From Luteococcus sanguinis (GTDB lineage Bacteria > Actinomycetota > Actinomycetes > Propionibacteriales > Propionibacteriaceae): a stretch of DNA of 64,000 nucleotides. The stretch covers positions 372,001 through 436,000 of the forward strand of contig NZ_BAAAKI010000004.1 in assembly GCF_039527675.1 (NCBI RefSeq). Direction: 5' to 3'. Made by a program: the position numbers and the translations under genes. Every line of letters begins with the position of its first letter. Position 1 is the stretch's first letter. Shown here one piece after another: positions 25,138 through 33,893 of this stretch. The notes below the pieces were generated by a model. That model had not been told where the DNA came from, did not search any database, and saw only the letters and a program-made list of their open reading frames with translations.

Positions 25138-26071
25138 GTTCGCGGTTCCGGCGACGCCGCACCCAGAACGGGGGCACCACCAGCCGGTGCTGCAAGACCA
25201 CCCGTAGCAGCACCGCTGAGAAGGCCAGCATCAGCACCACCGACAGGATGGAGGCCTCCAGCCCGAAGACGCCACCGGACAACAATTCAGGACCCTTCGC
25301 ATAGGAGCGGACGAAGCCGTCCCCGTCCCGGGTGGCCCCCGAGATCGCCGACCCCAGGATCGGGCCCTGCATCACATTCCAGGCCGCGTGCACACCCATC
25401 ACCACCCACAACGAGCGCGTGACAGCGTAGAGCAGGCCGAACATGATGCCGGCCTCCAGCGCGATCGCAACCGCGCCCCACACCGTCCCCTCGGGATTGC
25501 TGAGGTGGACCCCGCCGAAGACCGCTGCCGAGATGGCCAGCGCCACCCAGGTGCCCAGCCAGCCCTCGACGAGCCGGTACAAGATGCCGCGGAAGATGAT
25601 CTCCTCCGCGATGCCGGCGCCCAGCCCGACCATGGCGAGCATCTCCCATGGCGAGTAGTGCGGGTTGAATCCTCGGACCTCCCGAGCGCCCAGGGCCACC
25701 GCGAGCCCGAAGACCAGCAGCATCGCCAGTGCCCCGATCGCCAGCCCGGTCAACACCCCGCCGACCCGCGATGGGGCCAGCTCGAGCGGGTGCCGGCGCC
25801 CCTCCAGCAGGCAGACCACCACGTAGGCGACCACGGCGGCGATGATCTGCGCGAAGGAGTAGAGCCAGCCGATCTGGTCGACGCCGGCCGCCGACATCAG
25901 ACCCACCACCCCGAGCGAGGCGGCGACGAAACAGCCGGCGAAGACCAACAGCCGCACGATCCAGCTGCGATACCAGGGCAGCGGCGGTCGGGGCTGGTCG
26001 GCGGGAAGCCCGGTGACGTCGGGAACGATCACCTCGATGCCGGGCAGCGGACGCACGACGGGCGTGCTCAT
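25118..26071 (-). CDS. CPBP (CAAX-like) intramembrane metalloprotease
   Basis: 317 residues with about eight membrane segments. AEEIIFRGILYR (Glu-Glu and Arg), FGGVHLSN and HAAWN are the three conserved blocks of the CPBP/Abi family, which form the metal site. Its substrate is unknown. The ATG at 26071 starts MSTPVVRPLPG, 14 bp after the uridine-kinase-like stop; no strong ribosome site is seen, so translation may be coupled. The frame is open further upstream only because of a repeat in the neighbouring gene. Confidence 0.85.
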   Translation of the reverse strand: MSTPVVRPLPGIEVIVPDVTGLPADQPRPPLPWYRSWIVRLLVFAGCFVAASLGVVGLMSAAGVDQIGWLYSFAQIIAAVVAYVVVCLLEGRRHPLELAPSRVGGVLTGLAIGALAMLLVFGLAVALGAREVRGFNPHYSPWEMLAMVGLGAGIAEEIIFRGILYRLVEGWLGTWVALAISAAVFGGVHLSNPEGTVWGAVAIALEAGIMFGLLYAVTRSLWVVMGVHAAWNVMQGPILGSAISGATRDGDGFVRSYAKGPELLSGGVFGLEASILSVVLMLAFSAVLLRVVLQHRLVVPPFWVRRRRNRELRQPTG

Positions 26072-26085
26072 CTGGGACGCGCCGT

Positions 26086-26715
26086 TCACCGGGCCGTCAC
26101 CGCCCGCACCATCAACTCCCGCACCATCAACTCCCGCACCATCAACTCCCGCACCAAGGCCTCCGCGCGATGCATCGAGCGGGGCTCGAACCCCAACGCA
26201 CGTGCCCGGGCGCGCAGGGCCGGTTCGTCGCGCCACAGCATCATGCCGCGGCGAACCAGCACCGCTGGTGGCTTGCGGTGCTGCTTCAGGTCGCGGCGCA
26301 GCCTGCGGGAGAAGTTCAGGTTGCGCGGTCGGTCCAGCCAGACGGGCACGACGGGCAGCGCCGCCGTCTGGCAGTGCGCCAGCAGGTCCACCGCGAAGAT
26401 GCCCTCCGCGATCACCACGGGACAGCCGCCCAGGTCAACGGTGTGGGTTCCGGTGCGCCGGCTCTGCGAGATGGAGTACTCGGGGACGATCGCGCGTCCG
26501 GTCGCGGCCAGCTGCTGCAACGCCCGCAGCGCCGCCTGGGCGTCCCAGGTCGCCGCGTCGTCCCAGTCGATTCGTCCCTCGCGGCGCGGCAGGTCTGGAT
26601 GTTCCTCGTCCAGGTAGAAGTCGTCCAGCCTCAGCTGAGCGGCGCCGGTCACCCGCGCGAGCCGTGACTTTCCACTGCCCGAGGGGCCGGCGAGCAGGAT
26701 GACGGTCGTGGGCAT
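26086..26715 (-). CDS. Uridine kinase-like P-loop ATPase
   Basis: 209 residues. GPSGSGKSRLAR (about 10-21) is the Walker A loop, and LRLDDFYLDEEHPDLP and WDAQAALRALQQL match the uridine kinase family. VVIAEGIFAVDLL fits the lid-proximal strand. The C-terminus carries a fivefold-residue repeat (VRELM three times). ATG 26715 is chosen because TATGCT (26728-26723 on this strand) lies 7 nt upstream, which suggests a leaderless start; ATG 26727 is inside that box. The substrate is not established. Confidence 0.78.
   Translation of the reverse strand: MPTTVILLAGPSGSGKSRLARVTGAAQLRLDDFYLDEEHPDLPRREGRIDWDDAATWDAQAALRALQQLAATGRAIVPEYSISQSRRTGTHTVDLGGCPVVIAEGIFAVDLLAHCQTAALPVVPVWLDRPRNLNFSRRLRRDLKQHRKPPAVLVRRGMMLWRDEPALRARARALGFEPRSMHRAEALVRELMVRELMVRELMVRAVTAR
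26103..26156. repeat. 15-bp in-frame tandem repeat near the uridine-kinase-like stop
   Basis: Three full copies and nine further bases of CCCGCACCATCAACT. In the gene's sense it encodes repeats of VRELM, ending 15 bp before the stop. The period is a multiple of three, so the frame is kept. Confidence 0.97.
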
Positions 26716-26769
26716 GGCCGACAGCATAGGGCGCCAGCGCTCCGGGCCGGGGCCGGGGCCGGGGGCAGG

Positions 26770-28581
26770 TCACCAGCCCCCGCCACCGCCGCCACCGAAG
26801 CCGCCACCGCCACCGAAGCCTGATCCGCCCGATTTGGCGCTGTCGGAGGCCGCTGCGCTGGCCGCCGACTGCATCGACTGCGTGATGACCTGATCGAAGC
26901 CTCCCATCGCCATGAAGCCGTAGTGATGGCCGATGTACCAGCCACCCTCGGGGAAGTCGTAGCGTCCCTGGGCCGCCAGGTCGCGGAAGATCTTCGTCCA
27001 ACGGTCAGCGACGCCGAAGGTGATGGCCCAGGGCAGGTAGCGGCTGAAGATGTCCTCACCCTCCTCCCAGCGCAGCTGGTCAGCCTCGGCGGTCCGCAGG
27101 TACAGCTCGAAGCCGCGCGCCTGTTCCAGCACGGCCGAACCCTCCGGGGTGCGGTGCGGCAGCTGGGACGAGAAGGCGGCCAGGGCCAAGCCGGGAACCA
27201 CCACTGCCAGGCCCAGCAGCCCCCACCCGAACTCCGCGAGAACCGCCCCGAGCACCAGACCGGCGAAAGCCAGTGCGAGGCCGAGCACCAGGCCCTTGGT
27301 GCGGACCGCCTGTGGGGACTGGGGGAACCAGCCACGCCCAGAGGTGACCTGCTCGTAGAGACGGTTGCGTGACTTGGGCATCGCCTTGGCCCACTTCGCG
27401 CTGGACAGGGTCTTGGTGTTCACCTCCTCCCGATTGCGCAGGAAGTCCTCGCGGACCTTCTTCTCCCACGGCTCCAGCGCGTCGCGCCCCGCGCCGCGGG
27501 TGCGTCGGAGGGTGAAGGTCTTCGCACCGGTGGCCTCGATCTGCAGGTGCCCGCGCACGGCGAGGTCCACCAGGGTGGCGGTGACATCGCGCTGGTCCGC
27601 GCGTTCGTCGATCAACGTCCCCACCTCACCGGGACGGGTGCCGGCCGGGGGAGCGAAGGCGACCGCCACCTCCTGGCGGCGGCCCGTCGTCGTCCCAACG
27701 GCCTGCCCGGCCACCGGCGCCAGACCAGGGGTGAGGCCCTCGTACACCTCGTCGCGGCTGTTGCGGCGCACCCGGAGTGCGACGAGCAGCGAACCCAACA
27801 GCGCACCGAGGGCGGTGACGCCAGCGGTCAGCGAGTTGACGGTGAAGGTGTTGCCGAGGTGGTACCGCTTGGACAACCGCGGTTCGGCGCCCACGAAGGT
27901 GCCGATCGGCGCGCCCGCCACGACCTGGACGCCCTGCTCCTTGGCCAGCGGCCCGGCGGTGTAGGTGACGGTGCGACCCGAGGCAGACGCGGTGCAGGGC
28001 GTCGTGTACTTCTTGCCGGAGAAGCAGGAGGTGCGAGTGGGGGTTGCTGGCAGGGTGATGGTCGCTTTCGCGGCGCGGATCGGCACCTGCCAGCCGCTGC
28101 CGACGACATTCCAGTTGACCTCGTCGAGGTTGCTGGTGGCATTGGCGGGGTCGACGACGCCATGGATCGTGTAGTCGACCAGATAGCTCTGGACGCCAGA
28201 CACCTTTCGACGCTCGGAGCCGATCCGGAGCTTCAGCAGCCCGCTCTCGGACGAGGTCTCGAGGTCTGCTGGCGCCCCGGTGGGAGAGGTGACATTGGTG
28301 ACGTCGATGTCGATCCGGCGCCAGTGGTCGTCGTCCCCGGGGACTCTCATCCGCGTCACGAAGTAGACGAAGGGCCCGTGGCCGGCGTCACTGGCGAAGT
28401 CGAAGTCGATCCGCGTGGTGGCCTTGCCGGTTCCGGACTGGTCGAAGGTGACGGTGGTCTCGTAGCGGTCGACCGCCCACGACGAGGGGACGTCGTCGTC
28501 CGCCCGTGCGACGCCCGGTGCCATCACCACGACCAGCGAGCCCAGTAGCGTGCTGACTAGGAACTTCCTGATGATCCCCAT
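26770..28581 (-). CDS. DUF2207 membrane protein
   Basis: 603 residues. A signal peptide (to about ARA 27) is followed by a beta-rich exported DUF2207 domain (about 30-230), a membrane segment (TAGVTALGALLGSLLVALRV, about 253-272), a cytoplasmic region, two further membrane segments (about 430-475) and a C-terminal domain ending in a Gly-rich tail (about 582-603). This layout is typical of DUF2207 proteins, whose role is unknown. TACCCT (28593-28588 on this strand) lies 6 nt before the ATG, indicating a leaderless start. Confidence 0.85.
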   Translation of the reverse strand: MGIIRKFLVSTLLGSLVVVMAPGVARADDDVPSSWAVDRYETTVTFDQSGTGKATTRIDFDFASDAGHGPFVYFVTRMRVPGDDDHWRRIDIDVTNVTSPTGAPADLETSSESGLLKLRIGSERRKVSGVQSYLVDYTIHGVVDPANATSNLDEVNWNVVGSGWQVPIRAAKATITLPATPTRTSCFSGKKYTTPCTASASGRTVTYTAGPLAKEQGVQVVAGAPIGTFVGAEPRLSKRYHLGNTFTVNSLTAGVTALGALLGSLLVALRVRRNSRDEVYEGLTPGLAPVAGQAVGTTTGRRQEVAVAFAPPAGTRPGEVGTLIDERADQRDVTATLVDLAVRGHLQIEATGAKTFTLRRTRGAGRDALEPWEKKVREDFLRNREEVNTKTLSSAKWAKAMPKSRNRLYEQVTSGRGWFPQSPQAVRTKGLVLGLALAFAGLVLGAVLAEFGWGLLGLAVVVPGLALAAFSSQLPHRTPEGSAVLEQARGFELYLRTAEADQLRWEEGEDIFSRYLPWAITFGVADRWTKIFRDLAAQGRYDFPEGGWYIGHHYGFMAMGGFDQVITQSMQSAASAAASDSAKSGGSGFGGGGGFGGGGGGGW

Positions 28582-28611
28582 ACCGCAAGGGTATGCGAGA
28601 ACCGGCCCAGA

Positions 28612-30273
28612 TCAGCCCTGCACGCCCAGTGCCTGTGCCATCTCGGCGCGCACCTGGGCCAGCATCTGCGTGGCGCGCGCCTTGGCGTCATTCAGGTCGG
28701 CGGCCGACTCCTCGGCGCTGACGCGGGCCTCGAGGTAGCACTTCAGCTTGGGTTCGGTGCCCGAGGGACGAGCCACGACGTGCACCCTCGCGCCGGTGAG
28801 CTCGATCGCGTCCGTCGCGGGCAGGTCACCGGTGGGCTGCGAGAGGTCGCGGACCTCGACGGGCTCACCCAGCAGCGTGGCCGGCGGGTTGCCGCGCAGC
28901 TTGGCCATCGCGTCCCGGATGATCTGCAGGTCGGCCACCCGGACGCTCAACTGCCCGGTCGCGTGCACGCCGTGGGTGCGGGAGATCTCGTCCAGTCGTT
29001 CGGGCACCGACGATCCGGCGGCCTTGAGCTCGGCGGCGATCCGCAGGATGTTCACCAAGGCGGTGATGCCGTCCTTGTCGGGCACGACCGTGGGGTCGCA
29101 GCAGTAGCCGATGGCCTCCTCGTAGCCGAAGCCGAGCCCGGGAACCCGTCCGATCCACTTGAAGCCGGTCAGGGTGGTGGTGAACGGACGTCCGGCGGCG
29201 CGGGCCATGGTGCCCAGCAACGTGGACGACACGATGGAGTTCGCGTAGACGCCCTCGACGCCACGGCGCAGCGCATCGTCCCCGAGCAGGGCGCCCAGTT
29301 CGTCGCCGGTCAGCATCCGCCAGCCCTCGCCGAACCTGGCCGCTGCGGCGCAGCGGTCGGCGTCGGGATCATTGGCGACCACGATGTCGGCGTCGGAGTC
29401 GGTGGCCAGCTGGATAGCCAGGTCGATCGCGCCGGGTTCTTCGGGGTTGGGGAAGGCAACGGTGGGGAAGGCCGGGTCGGGCTCCACCTGCTGCGCGACC
29501 GCGATGCCCTCGGTGAAGCCACAGGCCCGCACCACCTGGTCGACGACGCGGGCGCCGACGCCGTGCATGGCGGTGTAGACCCAGGTCAGCTCGCGCGGGG
29601 CGCCGACCGGCACCAGCTCGGTGGTGCGCGCGACATAGGCGTCGATGAGCTCCTGCCCGATCATCCGGTAGTCGCTGGTGCGGGCGATGTCGGCCAGCGG
29701 ACGGGCGGCGACCTCGGCGATCTGCGCGGCGATCTCGACGTCGGCCGGTGGGACGATCTGCGAACCGTCACCCAGGTAGACCTTGTAGCCGTTGTCGGCG
29801 GGTGGGTTGTGCGAGGCGGTCACGACGACGGCGGCGACGCAGCCGAAGTGCTTGATGCCGAAGGCGACGACCGGGGTGGGGGTGGGGGCGTCGGTGAGGA
29901 CGGCCTCGAAGCCCGCGGCGGCCATGATCTCGGCGGTGTCGGCGGCGAAGACGTCGGAGTTGTACCGAGCGTCGTAGCCGATCAACACCCGTCCGGACGT
30001 GTGACCCTGCGCCTTGAGCCAGTTCGCGAAACCGGCGGCGGCCTGGGAGACGACGACCCGGTTCATCCGTCCCGGGCCAGGGCCCAGGGCAGCGCGCAGA
30101 CCGGCGGTGCCGAAGGTCAGCGGTCCGGCGAAGGCGCTGGTCAGCTCCTCGGCGGCATCCTGGTCACCAGCATCGGCGCGTTCCAGCAGATCGCGCAGGG
30201 CGGTGGCGGTGGCGGCATCGGGGTCGTCGTCGGCCCAGGCGAGGGCGCGGGAACGGAGGTCGTCGGTGATCAT
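28612..30273 (-). CDS. Phosphohexomutase (PgmB/PmmB-like phosphoglucomutase)
   Basis: 553 residues, the length of the alpha-D-phosphohexomutase group that also handles phosphopentoses. TASHNPPADNGYKVY (about 150-164) bears the phospho-Ser, DPDADR (about 307) binds Mg, GYEEAIGY the sugar, and RPSGTEPKLKCY (about 512) the phosphate. Next to PNP it could convert ribose 1-phosphate to ribose 5-phosphate. The ATG at 30273 has AGGAGA 6 nt upstream. A 101 bp spacer separates it from punA; both lie on the same strand and probably form an operon. Confidence 0.9.
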   Translation of the reverse strand: MITDDLRSRALAWADDDPDAATATALRDLLERADAGDQDAAEELTSAFAGPLTFGTAGLRAALGPGPGRMNRVVVSQAAAGFANWLKAQGHTSGRVLIGYDARYNSDVFAADTAEIMAAAGFEAVLTDAPTPTPVVAFGIKHFGCVAAVVVTASHNPPADNGYKVYLGDGSQIVPPADVEIAAQIAEVAARPLADIARTSDYRMIGQELIDAYVARTTELVPVGAPRELTWVYTAMHGVGARVVDQVVRACGFTEGIAVAQQVEPDPAFPTVAFPNPEEPGAIDLAIQLATDSDADIVVANDPDADRCAAAARFGEGWRMLTGDELGALLGDDALRRGVEGVYANSIVSSTLLGTMARAAGRPFTTTLTGFKWIGRVPGLGFGYEEAIGYCCDPTVVPDKDGITALVNILRIAAELKAAGSSVPERLDEISRTHGVHATGQLSVRVADLQIIRDAMAKLRGNPPATLLGEPVEVRDLSQPTGDLPATDAIELTGARVHVVARPSGTEPKLKCYLEARVSAEESAADLNDAKARATQMLAQVRAEMAQALGVQG

Positions 30274-30374
30274 CTGGTTCTCCTGTGCAGGGTTGCCCGG
30301 CGTCAGCGCGCGGACATTCGTGGTGTGGTCCTGGTTGTGGTCAGGCCACCGTGACATGCGGTGGCTGCGCTGGC

Positions 30375-31196
30375 TCAGAGGCGGGCGAGCAGGGCGTTGA
30401 GCAATTCGGTGAGACGGGGTCCGGCGGCCTTGCCGGCGGCCAGCACCTCGGCGTGGTCCAGCAAATCGGCCTGGATGCCGGCCGCGAGGTTGGTGACCAG
30501 CGAGATGCCCAGCACGTCCATCCCGGCCTCCCGGGCGGCGATCGTCTCGATCGTGGTCGACATTCCGACCAGCGTCGCGCCGAGGATGCCTGCCATTCGC
30601 ACCTCGGCGGGGGTCTCGTATTGCGGCCCACGGAACTGCGCGTAGACGCCGGTGGGCAGGCTCGGGTCGACCTCGCGCGCCAGCTCGACCAAGCGCGGTG
30701 TGTAGGCATTCGACATGTCGATGAAGGTGGCGCCCGCCAGCGGGGTCTCGCCGGTCAGGTTGAGGTGATCGGTGATCAGGACGGGCTGGCCGGGTGCCCA
30801 GCTCGTGTCGAGGCCGCCGCAGCCATTGGTCAGGACGATCATCTCGGCGCCGAGAGCGGCCGCGGTCCGCACGCCGTGGACGACGGGCGCGACGCCACGC
30901 CCCTCGTAGAGGTGGGTTCGCCCGGTGAGCACCATCGCCACCTTGCCGTTCGCGGTGCGGGCGATCCGCAGGGCGCCGCCGTGGCCGGAGACGACGGGCT
31001 TGCTGAAGCCCGGTACCGACGACAGGTCGACCGTGACGACCTCTTCGCCCAATGACTCGACGCCCTGGTTCCAGCCCGAACCCAGCACGAGGGCGACGTC
31101 GACCTTCTCGACCTGGGCGGGGCGCAGCAGGACGGAACGGATGTGCTGGGCGGCGCTGCCGGCCGCGGCCCGTGGATCACTGAAGTCGATGGTCAC
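30375..31196 (-). CDS. punA: Purine nucleoside phosphorylase
   Basis: Phosphorolyses purine nucleosides to base and ribose 1-phosphate. 273 residues, the trimeric PNP class. LGSGW (about 37), GHGGALRIAR, TNGCGGLD, AQFRGPQYETPAEVRM (about 191-206) and VGMSTTIETIAAR are family signatures; the Glu and Met in them bind purine. TACAGT (31209-31204 on this strand) lies 7 nt before the GTG, so it is leaderless. It works with the importer operon and phosphohexomutase in salvage. Confidence 0.94.
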   Translation of the reverse strand: MTIDFSDPRAAAGSAAQHIRSVLLRPAQVEKVDVALVLGSGWNQGVESLGEEVVTVDLSSVPGFSKPVVSGHGGALRIARTANGKVAMVLTGRTHLYEGRGVAPVVHGVRTAAALGAEMIVLTNGCGGLDTSWAPGQPVLITDHLNLTGETPLAGATFIDMSNAYTPRLVELAREVDPSLPTGVYAQFRGPQYETPAEVRMAGILGATLVGMSTTIETIAAREAGMDVLGISLVTNLAAGIQADLLDHAEVLAAGKAAGPRLTELLNALLARL

Positions 31197-31280
31197 GGGC
31201 CCAACTGTACGCAGCACCAGCTGGCGACCGGCGCTCCCGGCTGCGGGGTCGGGCACCCAAAAGTCTGGAAGAATGAGCTT

Positions 31281-32711
31281 GTGACCAGAGTCGTGATCAT
31301 TGGCGGAGGCCCCGGCGGCTATGAGGCTGCCCTTGTCGGTGCGCAGCTCGGGGTGGAGGTGACGCTCGTCGAGGCAACCGGGATGGGCGGTGCGGCCGTC
31401 CTGACCGACTGTGTCCCGTCCAAGACGCTCATCGCCACCGCCGAGGTGATGACGATGATCGAGAACTCCGCCGAGTTGGGCCTGAAGATCTTCAGCGGGG
31501 AGGACGAGAACGTCGCCTCCTCGGTACACGTCGATCTTGCTGCCCTGAACCAGCGCGTGCTGGCCCTGGCCAAGGCCCAGTCTGACTCGATCCGCGCCAA
31601 GCTGGACCGTTCCGGCGTCCGCGTCATCCATGGCTGGGCCCGGCTTGACGGGCCGCAGGCCGTCATCGTGGAGGCCGAGGGAACCTCCGAGCGCATCGAG
31701 GCCGACATCGTGCTGCTGGCCGTGGGGACGACGCCCCGGGAGCTGGACACCGCGAAGTGCGACGGCGAGCGCATCCTGAACTGGAAGCAGGTCTACAACC
31801 TGTGCGAGCTGCCCGAGAAGCTGATCGTGGTCGGCTCCGGTGTCACCGGCGCCGAGTTCGCCAGCGCCTATGACGCGCTGGGCGTCGACGTGGTGCTGAT
31901 CAGCTCCCGCGACCAGGTGCTCCCGGGTGAGGACTCCGACGCCGCCGGCGTGCTGCAGGCCGTCTTCGAGCGCAAGGGCATGGAGATCTACTCCCGTTCC
32001 CGCGCCGTCGCCGCCCGCCGCGAGGGCGACGAGGTCGTCGTCAGCCTCGAGGACGGACGTGAGGTGCGCGGCTCGCACTGCCTGATGGCCGTCGGCTCGA
32101 TCCCGAACACGGTTGGTATCGGTCTGGCGGAGGCGGGCATCGAGCTTGCCCCCAGCGGACACATCCAGGTCGATCGTGTCTCCCGCACCACCGCCCGCGG
32201 CGTCTACGCCGCGGGTGACTGCACGGGCGTCTTCGCCCTGGCGAGCGTCGCCGCCATGCAGGGACGCATCGCGATGTGGCACTCGCTCGGCGATGCCGTG
32301 CAGCCGCTCGAGCTCGGCTCGGTCAGCTCCAATGTCTTCACAGCCCCCGAAATCGCGACCGTCGGCATGACACAGAAGCAGATCGACGCCAGTGGCCTCA
32401 AGGTGGCCAAGGTGACCCTCCCGCTGGCCGGCAATGCCCGTGCGAAGATGAAGGGCTTCACCGACGGCTTCGTGAAGCTGTACTGCCTGCCGGTGACGGG
32501 GATCATCGTCGGCGGCGTGGTCGTCGCTCCCCAGGCCTCCGAGTTGATCCACTCAATCTCGCTGGCCGTTGCCGAGAAGATCACCGTGGACGACTTCAGC
32601 GACGACTTCACCGTCTACCCGTCCATGTCAGGGTCGATCGCCGAAGCGGCCCGGATGCTGCATCTGCACAGCCACCCCGAGGCCGAGAACGCGTCCAACA
32701 CCCAGGTCTGA
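31281..32711 (+). CDS. lpdA: LpdA-type flavoprotein NAD(P)H-quinone reductase
   Basis: 476 residues with the pyridine nucleotide-disulfide reductase fold: FAD loop GGGPGGYEAAL (about 7-17), NAD domain VVGSGVTGAEFASAY (about 184) and dimerisation domain. The redox motif is GGAAVLTDCVPSK, so one of the two active-site Cys is missing and it cannot be a normal lipoamide dehydrogenase. Mycobacterial LpdA has the same change and reduces quinones. The GTG has GGAAGA upstream. It is divergent from punA. Confidence 0.9.
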   Translation: MTRVVIIGGGPGGYEAALVGAQLGVEVTLVEATGMGGAAVLTDCVPSKTLIATAEVMTMIENSAELGLKIFSGEDENVASSVHVDLAALNQRVLALAKAQSDSIRAKLDRSGVRVIHGWARLDGPQAVIVEAEGTSERIEADIVLLAVGTTPRELDTAKCDGERILNWKQVYNLCELPEKLIVVGSGVTGAEFASAYDALGVDVVLISSRDQVLPGEDSDAAGVLQAVFERKGMEIYSRSRAVAARREGDEVVVSLEDGREVRGSHCLMAVGSIPNTVGIGLAEAGIELAPSGHIQVDRVSRTTARGVYAAGDCTGVFALASVAAMQGRIAMWHSLGDAVQPLELGSVSSNVFTAPEIATVGMTQKQIDASGLKVAKVTLPLAGNARAKMKGFTDGFVKLYCLPVTGIIVGGVVVAPQASELIHSISLAVAEKITVDDFSDDFTVYPSMSGSIAEAARMLHLHSHPEAENASNTQV

Positions 32712-32738
32712 GCGGAAACTCCACTCATCAACGCAAGT

Positions 32739-32769
32739 ACCCCCGGTCCACCCCCAGTGGACCGGGGGT
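32739..32769 (+). terminator. Terminator of lpdA
   Basis: A perfect 13 bp stem ACCCCCGGTCCAC/GTGGACCGGGGGT with loop CCCCA, 28 bp after the lpdA stop. It lacks a U-tract, common in high-GC hosts. Confidence 0.8.
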
Positions 32770-32783
32770 TCCTACGTCCAAGG

Positions 32784-32906
32784 GGTCCTGGTGTCCCAGG
32801 GGTTCCCGCGTGTCAGGGGTTCCGGGTGTCAGGGGTTCCGGGCGTCAGGGGTTCCGGGCGTGTCAGAGGTCCTGGTGTCCCAGGGGTTCCCGCGTGTCAG
32901 GGGTTC
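32784..32906. repeat. Direct-repeat cluster downstream of lpdA
   Basis: Two exact 39-bp copies (32784-32822 and 32868-32906), 84 bp apart. Between them lie three 16-bp units of TGTCAGGGGTTCCGGG type at 32811-32858. The cluster fills the space between the lpdA terminator and the convergent gene ending at 32919. It has no ORF of its own. Confidence 0.95.
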
Positions 32907-32918
32907 TCGTCGCACGCG

Positions 32919-33761
32919 TCAGTCGAAGAGGTTGCCGAAACCCTCGCCGATGCCGCCGAGCATGTCACCGAAGCCGTCTCCGATGCTCTCGAAACCGTCG
33001 CCGATGGACTCGAAGCCGTCCCCGATGCCCTCGCCGAGCTCGGAGCCGAAACCGCCCCCGTAACCCATGCCGCCGCCCATCAGGTTTCCGATGCCATGGA
33101 AGATGACCGAGCCGACGACCATGTCGCGGATCATGTTCGATCCGGCCCAGCCGCTGTAGTAGCCGCGGGCATAGGGGGCGTAGGCGGGCCCGGCGTCGTA
33201 GTAGGGCACCCGGCGGCTGCCGTTCTGCACGGTGCGGATGACCGGGTCGGCGCCCACCTTCACGCGTTCCGCGTCGGCTGCGCAGGCCGGCACCGAGCGG
33301 GTGGCGCCACTGGCAGGAGCCCAGTCGACGTTCTCGGTCGAAGGTCCGTGCGCGGGGTTGAAGAAGCACGGTGGACGCTTCTGCGGCAGCGGACGTCCCT
33401 CGACGCGGGCGTTCACGCAGGCGATGGCGTAGCGACCGTCCTCGAGGATCTCGGTCACGTGGCTGACCTGCTCCGGCTTTGTGACGGCCTCCAAGGAGCG
33501 CTTGGCATCCTCGTAGGCGTCCAGCGCACGTTCGTAGTCCTGGCGCATCGCCGCGTCGAGCGGGTGCCCCGCGACGGCGGAGTCGAGGCGTTGGAGTTCC
33601 TCGCCGAACTTGGTCACGTCCTCGTCGGCCATCTTGCGGCTGGCGGCCACGGAGGCCTCGAGTTCAGCGGCCTGCTGGGTGGCGAGTGCCTGCTGCTGGC
33701 GTCGGTTGGCGAACCACGTGACGAGCCCCAGCGCCATGATGGCGAGGATGACGTATTCCAT
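32919..33761 (-). CDS. Actinobacterial membrane-anchored protein with Gly-rich repeat tail
   Basis: 280 residues. One N-terminal membrane anchor (MEYVILAIMALGLVTWF) precedes a charged helical region (about 20-95, likely coiled coil) and a conserved block with EDGRYAIACVNARVEG and RPPCFFNPAHGPS (about 103-140). The tail has FESIGDG repeats (about 245-275). I recall related proteins in other actinobacteria but know no function. The start has CACACT 6 nt upstream (weak leaderless) or GGAG very close. Confidence 0.7.
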   Translation of the reverse strand: MEYVILAIMALGLVTWFANRRQQQALATQQAAELEASVAASRKMADEDVTKFGEELQRLDSAVAGHPLDAAMRQDYERALDAYEDAKRSLEAVTKPEQVSHVTEILEDGRYAIACVNARVEGRPLPQKRPPCFFNPAHGPSTENVDWAPASGATRSVPACAADAERVKVGADPVIRTVQNGSRRVPYYDAGPAYAPYARGYYSGWAGSNMIRDMVVGSVIFHGIGNLMGGGMGYGGGFGSELGEGIGDGFESIGDGFESIGDGFGDMLGGIGEGFGNLFD

Positions 33762-33846
33762 GTCTCCAGTGTGACGCGCCCCGAGGTCCGTTCCAACTCC
33801 TGCACCCCTGGACAGGCTCGGGGATCGCGGTGGGGCGGGCGCGCAG

Positions 33847-33875
33847 AGGGGCGGTGCCCGTAGGCACCGCCCCTT
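33847..33875 (-). terminator. Terminator of the carboxylase alpha gene
   Basis: An 11 bp perfect stem GGGGCGGTGCC/GGCACCGCCCC with a 4-nt loop, starting about 20 bp beyond the stop at 33894 on the minus strand. Confidence 0.8.
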
Positions 33876-33893
33876 CGCGTTGGACTGTTTCGA

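Noticed and set aside
26739..26765. GGGGCC-rich run next to the DUF2207 gene
   Set aside because: Short low-complexity sequence, partly shadowing the Gly codons of the DUF2207 tail.
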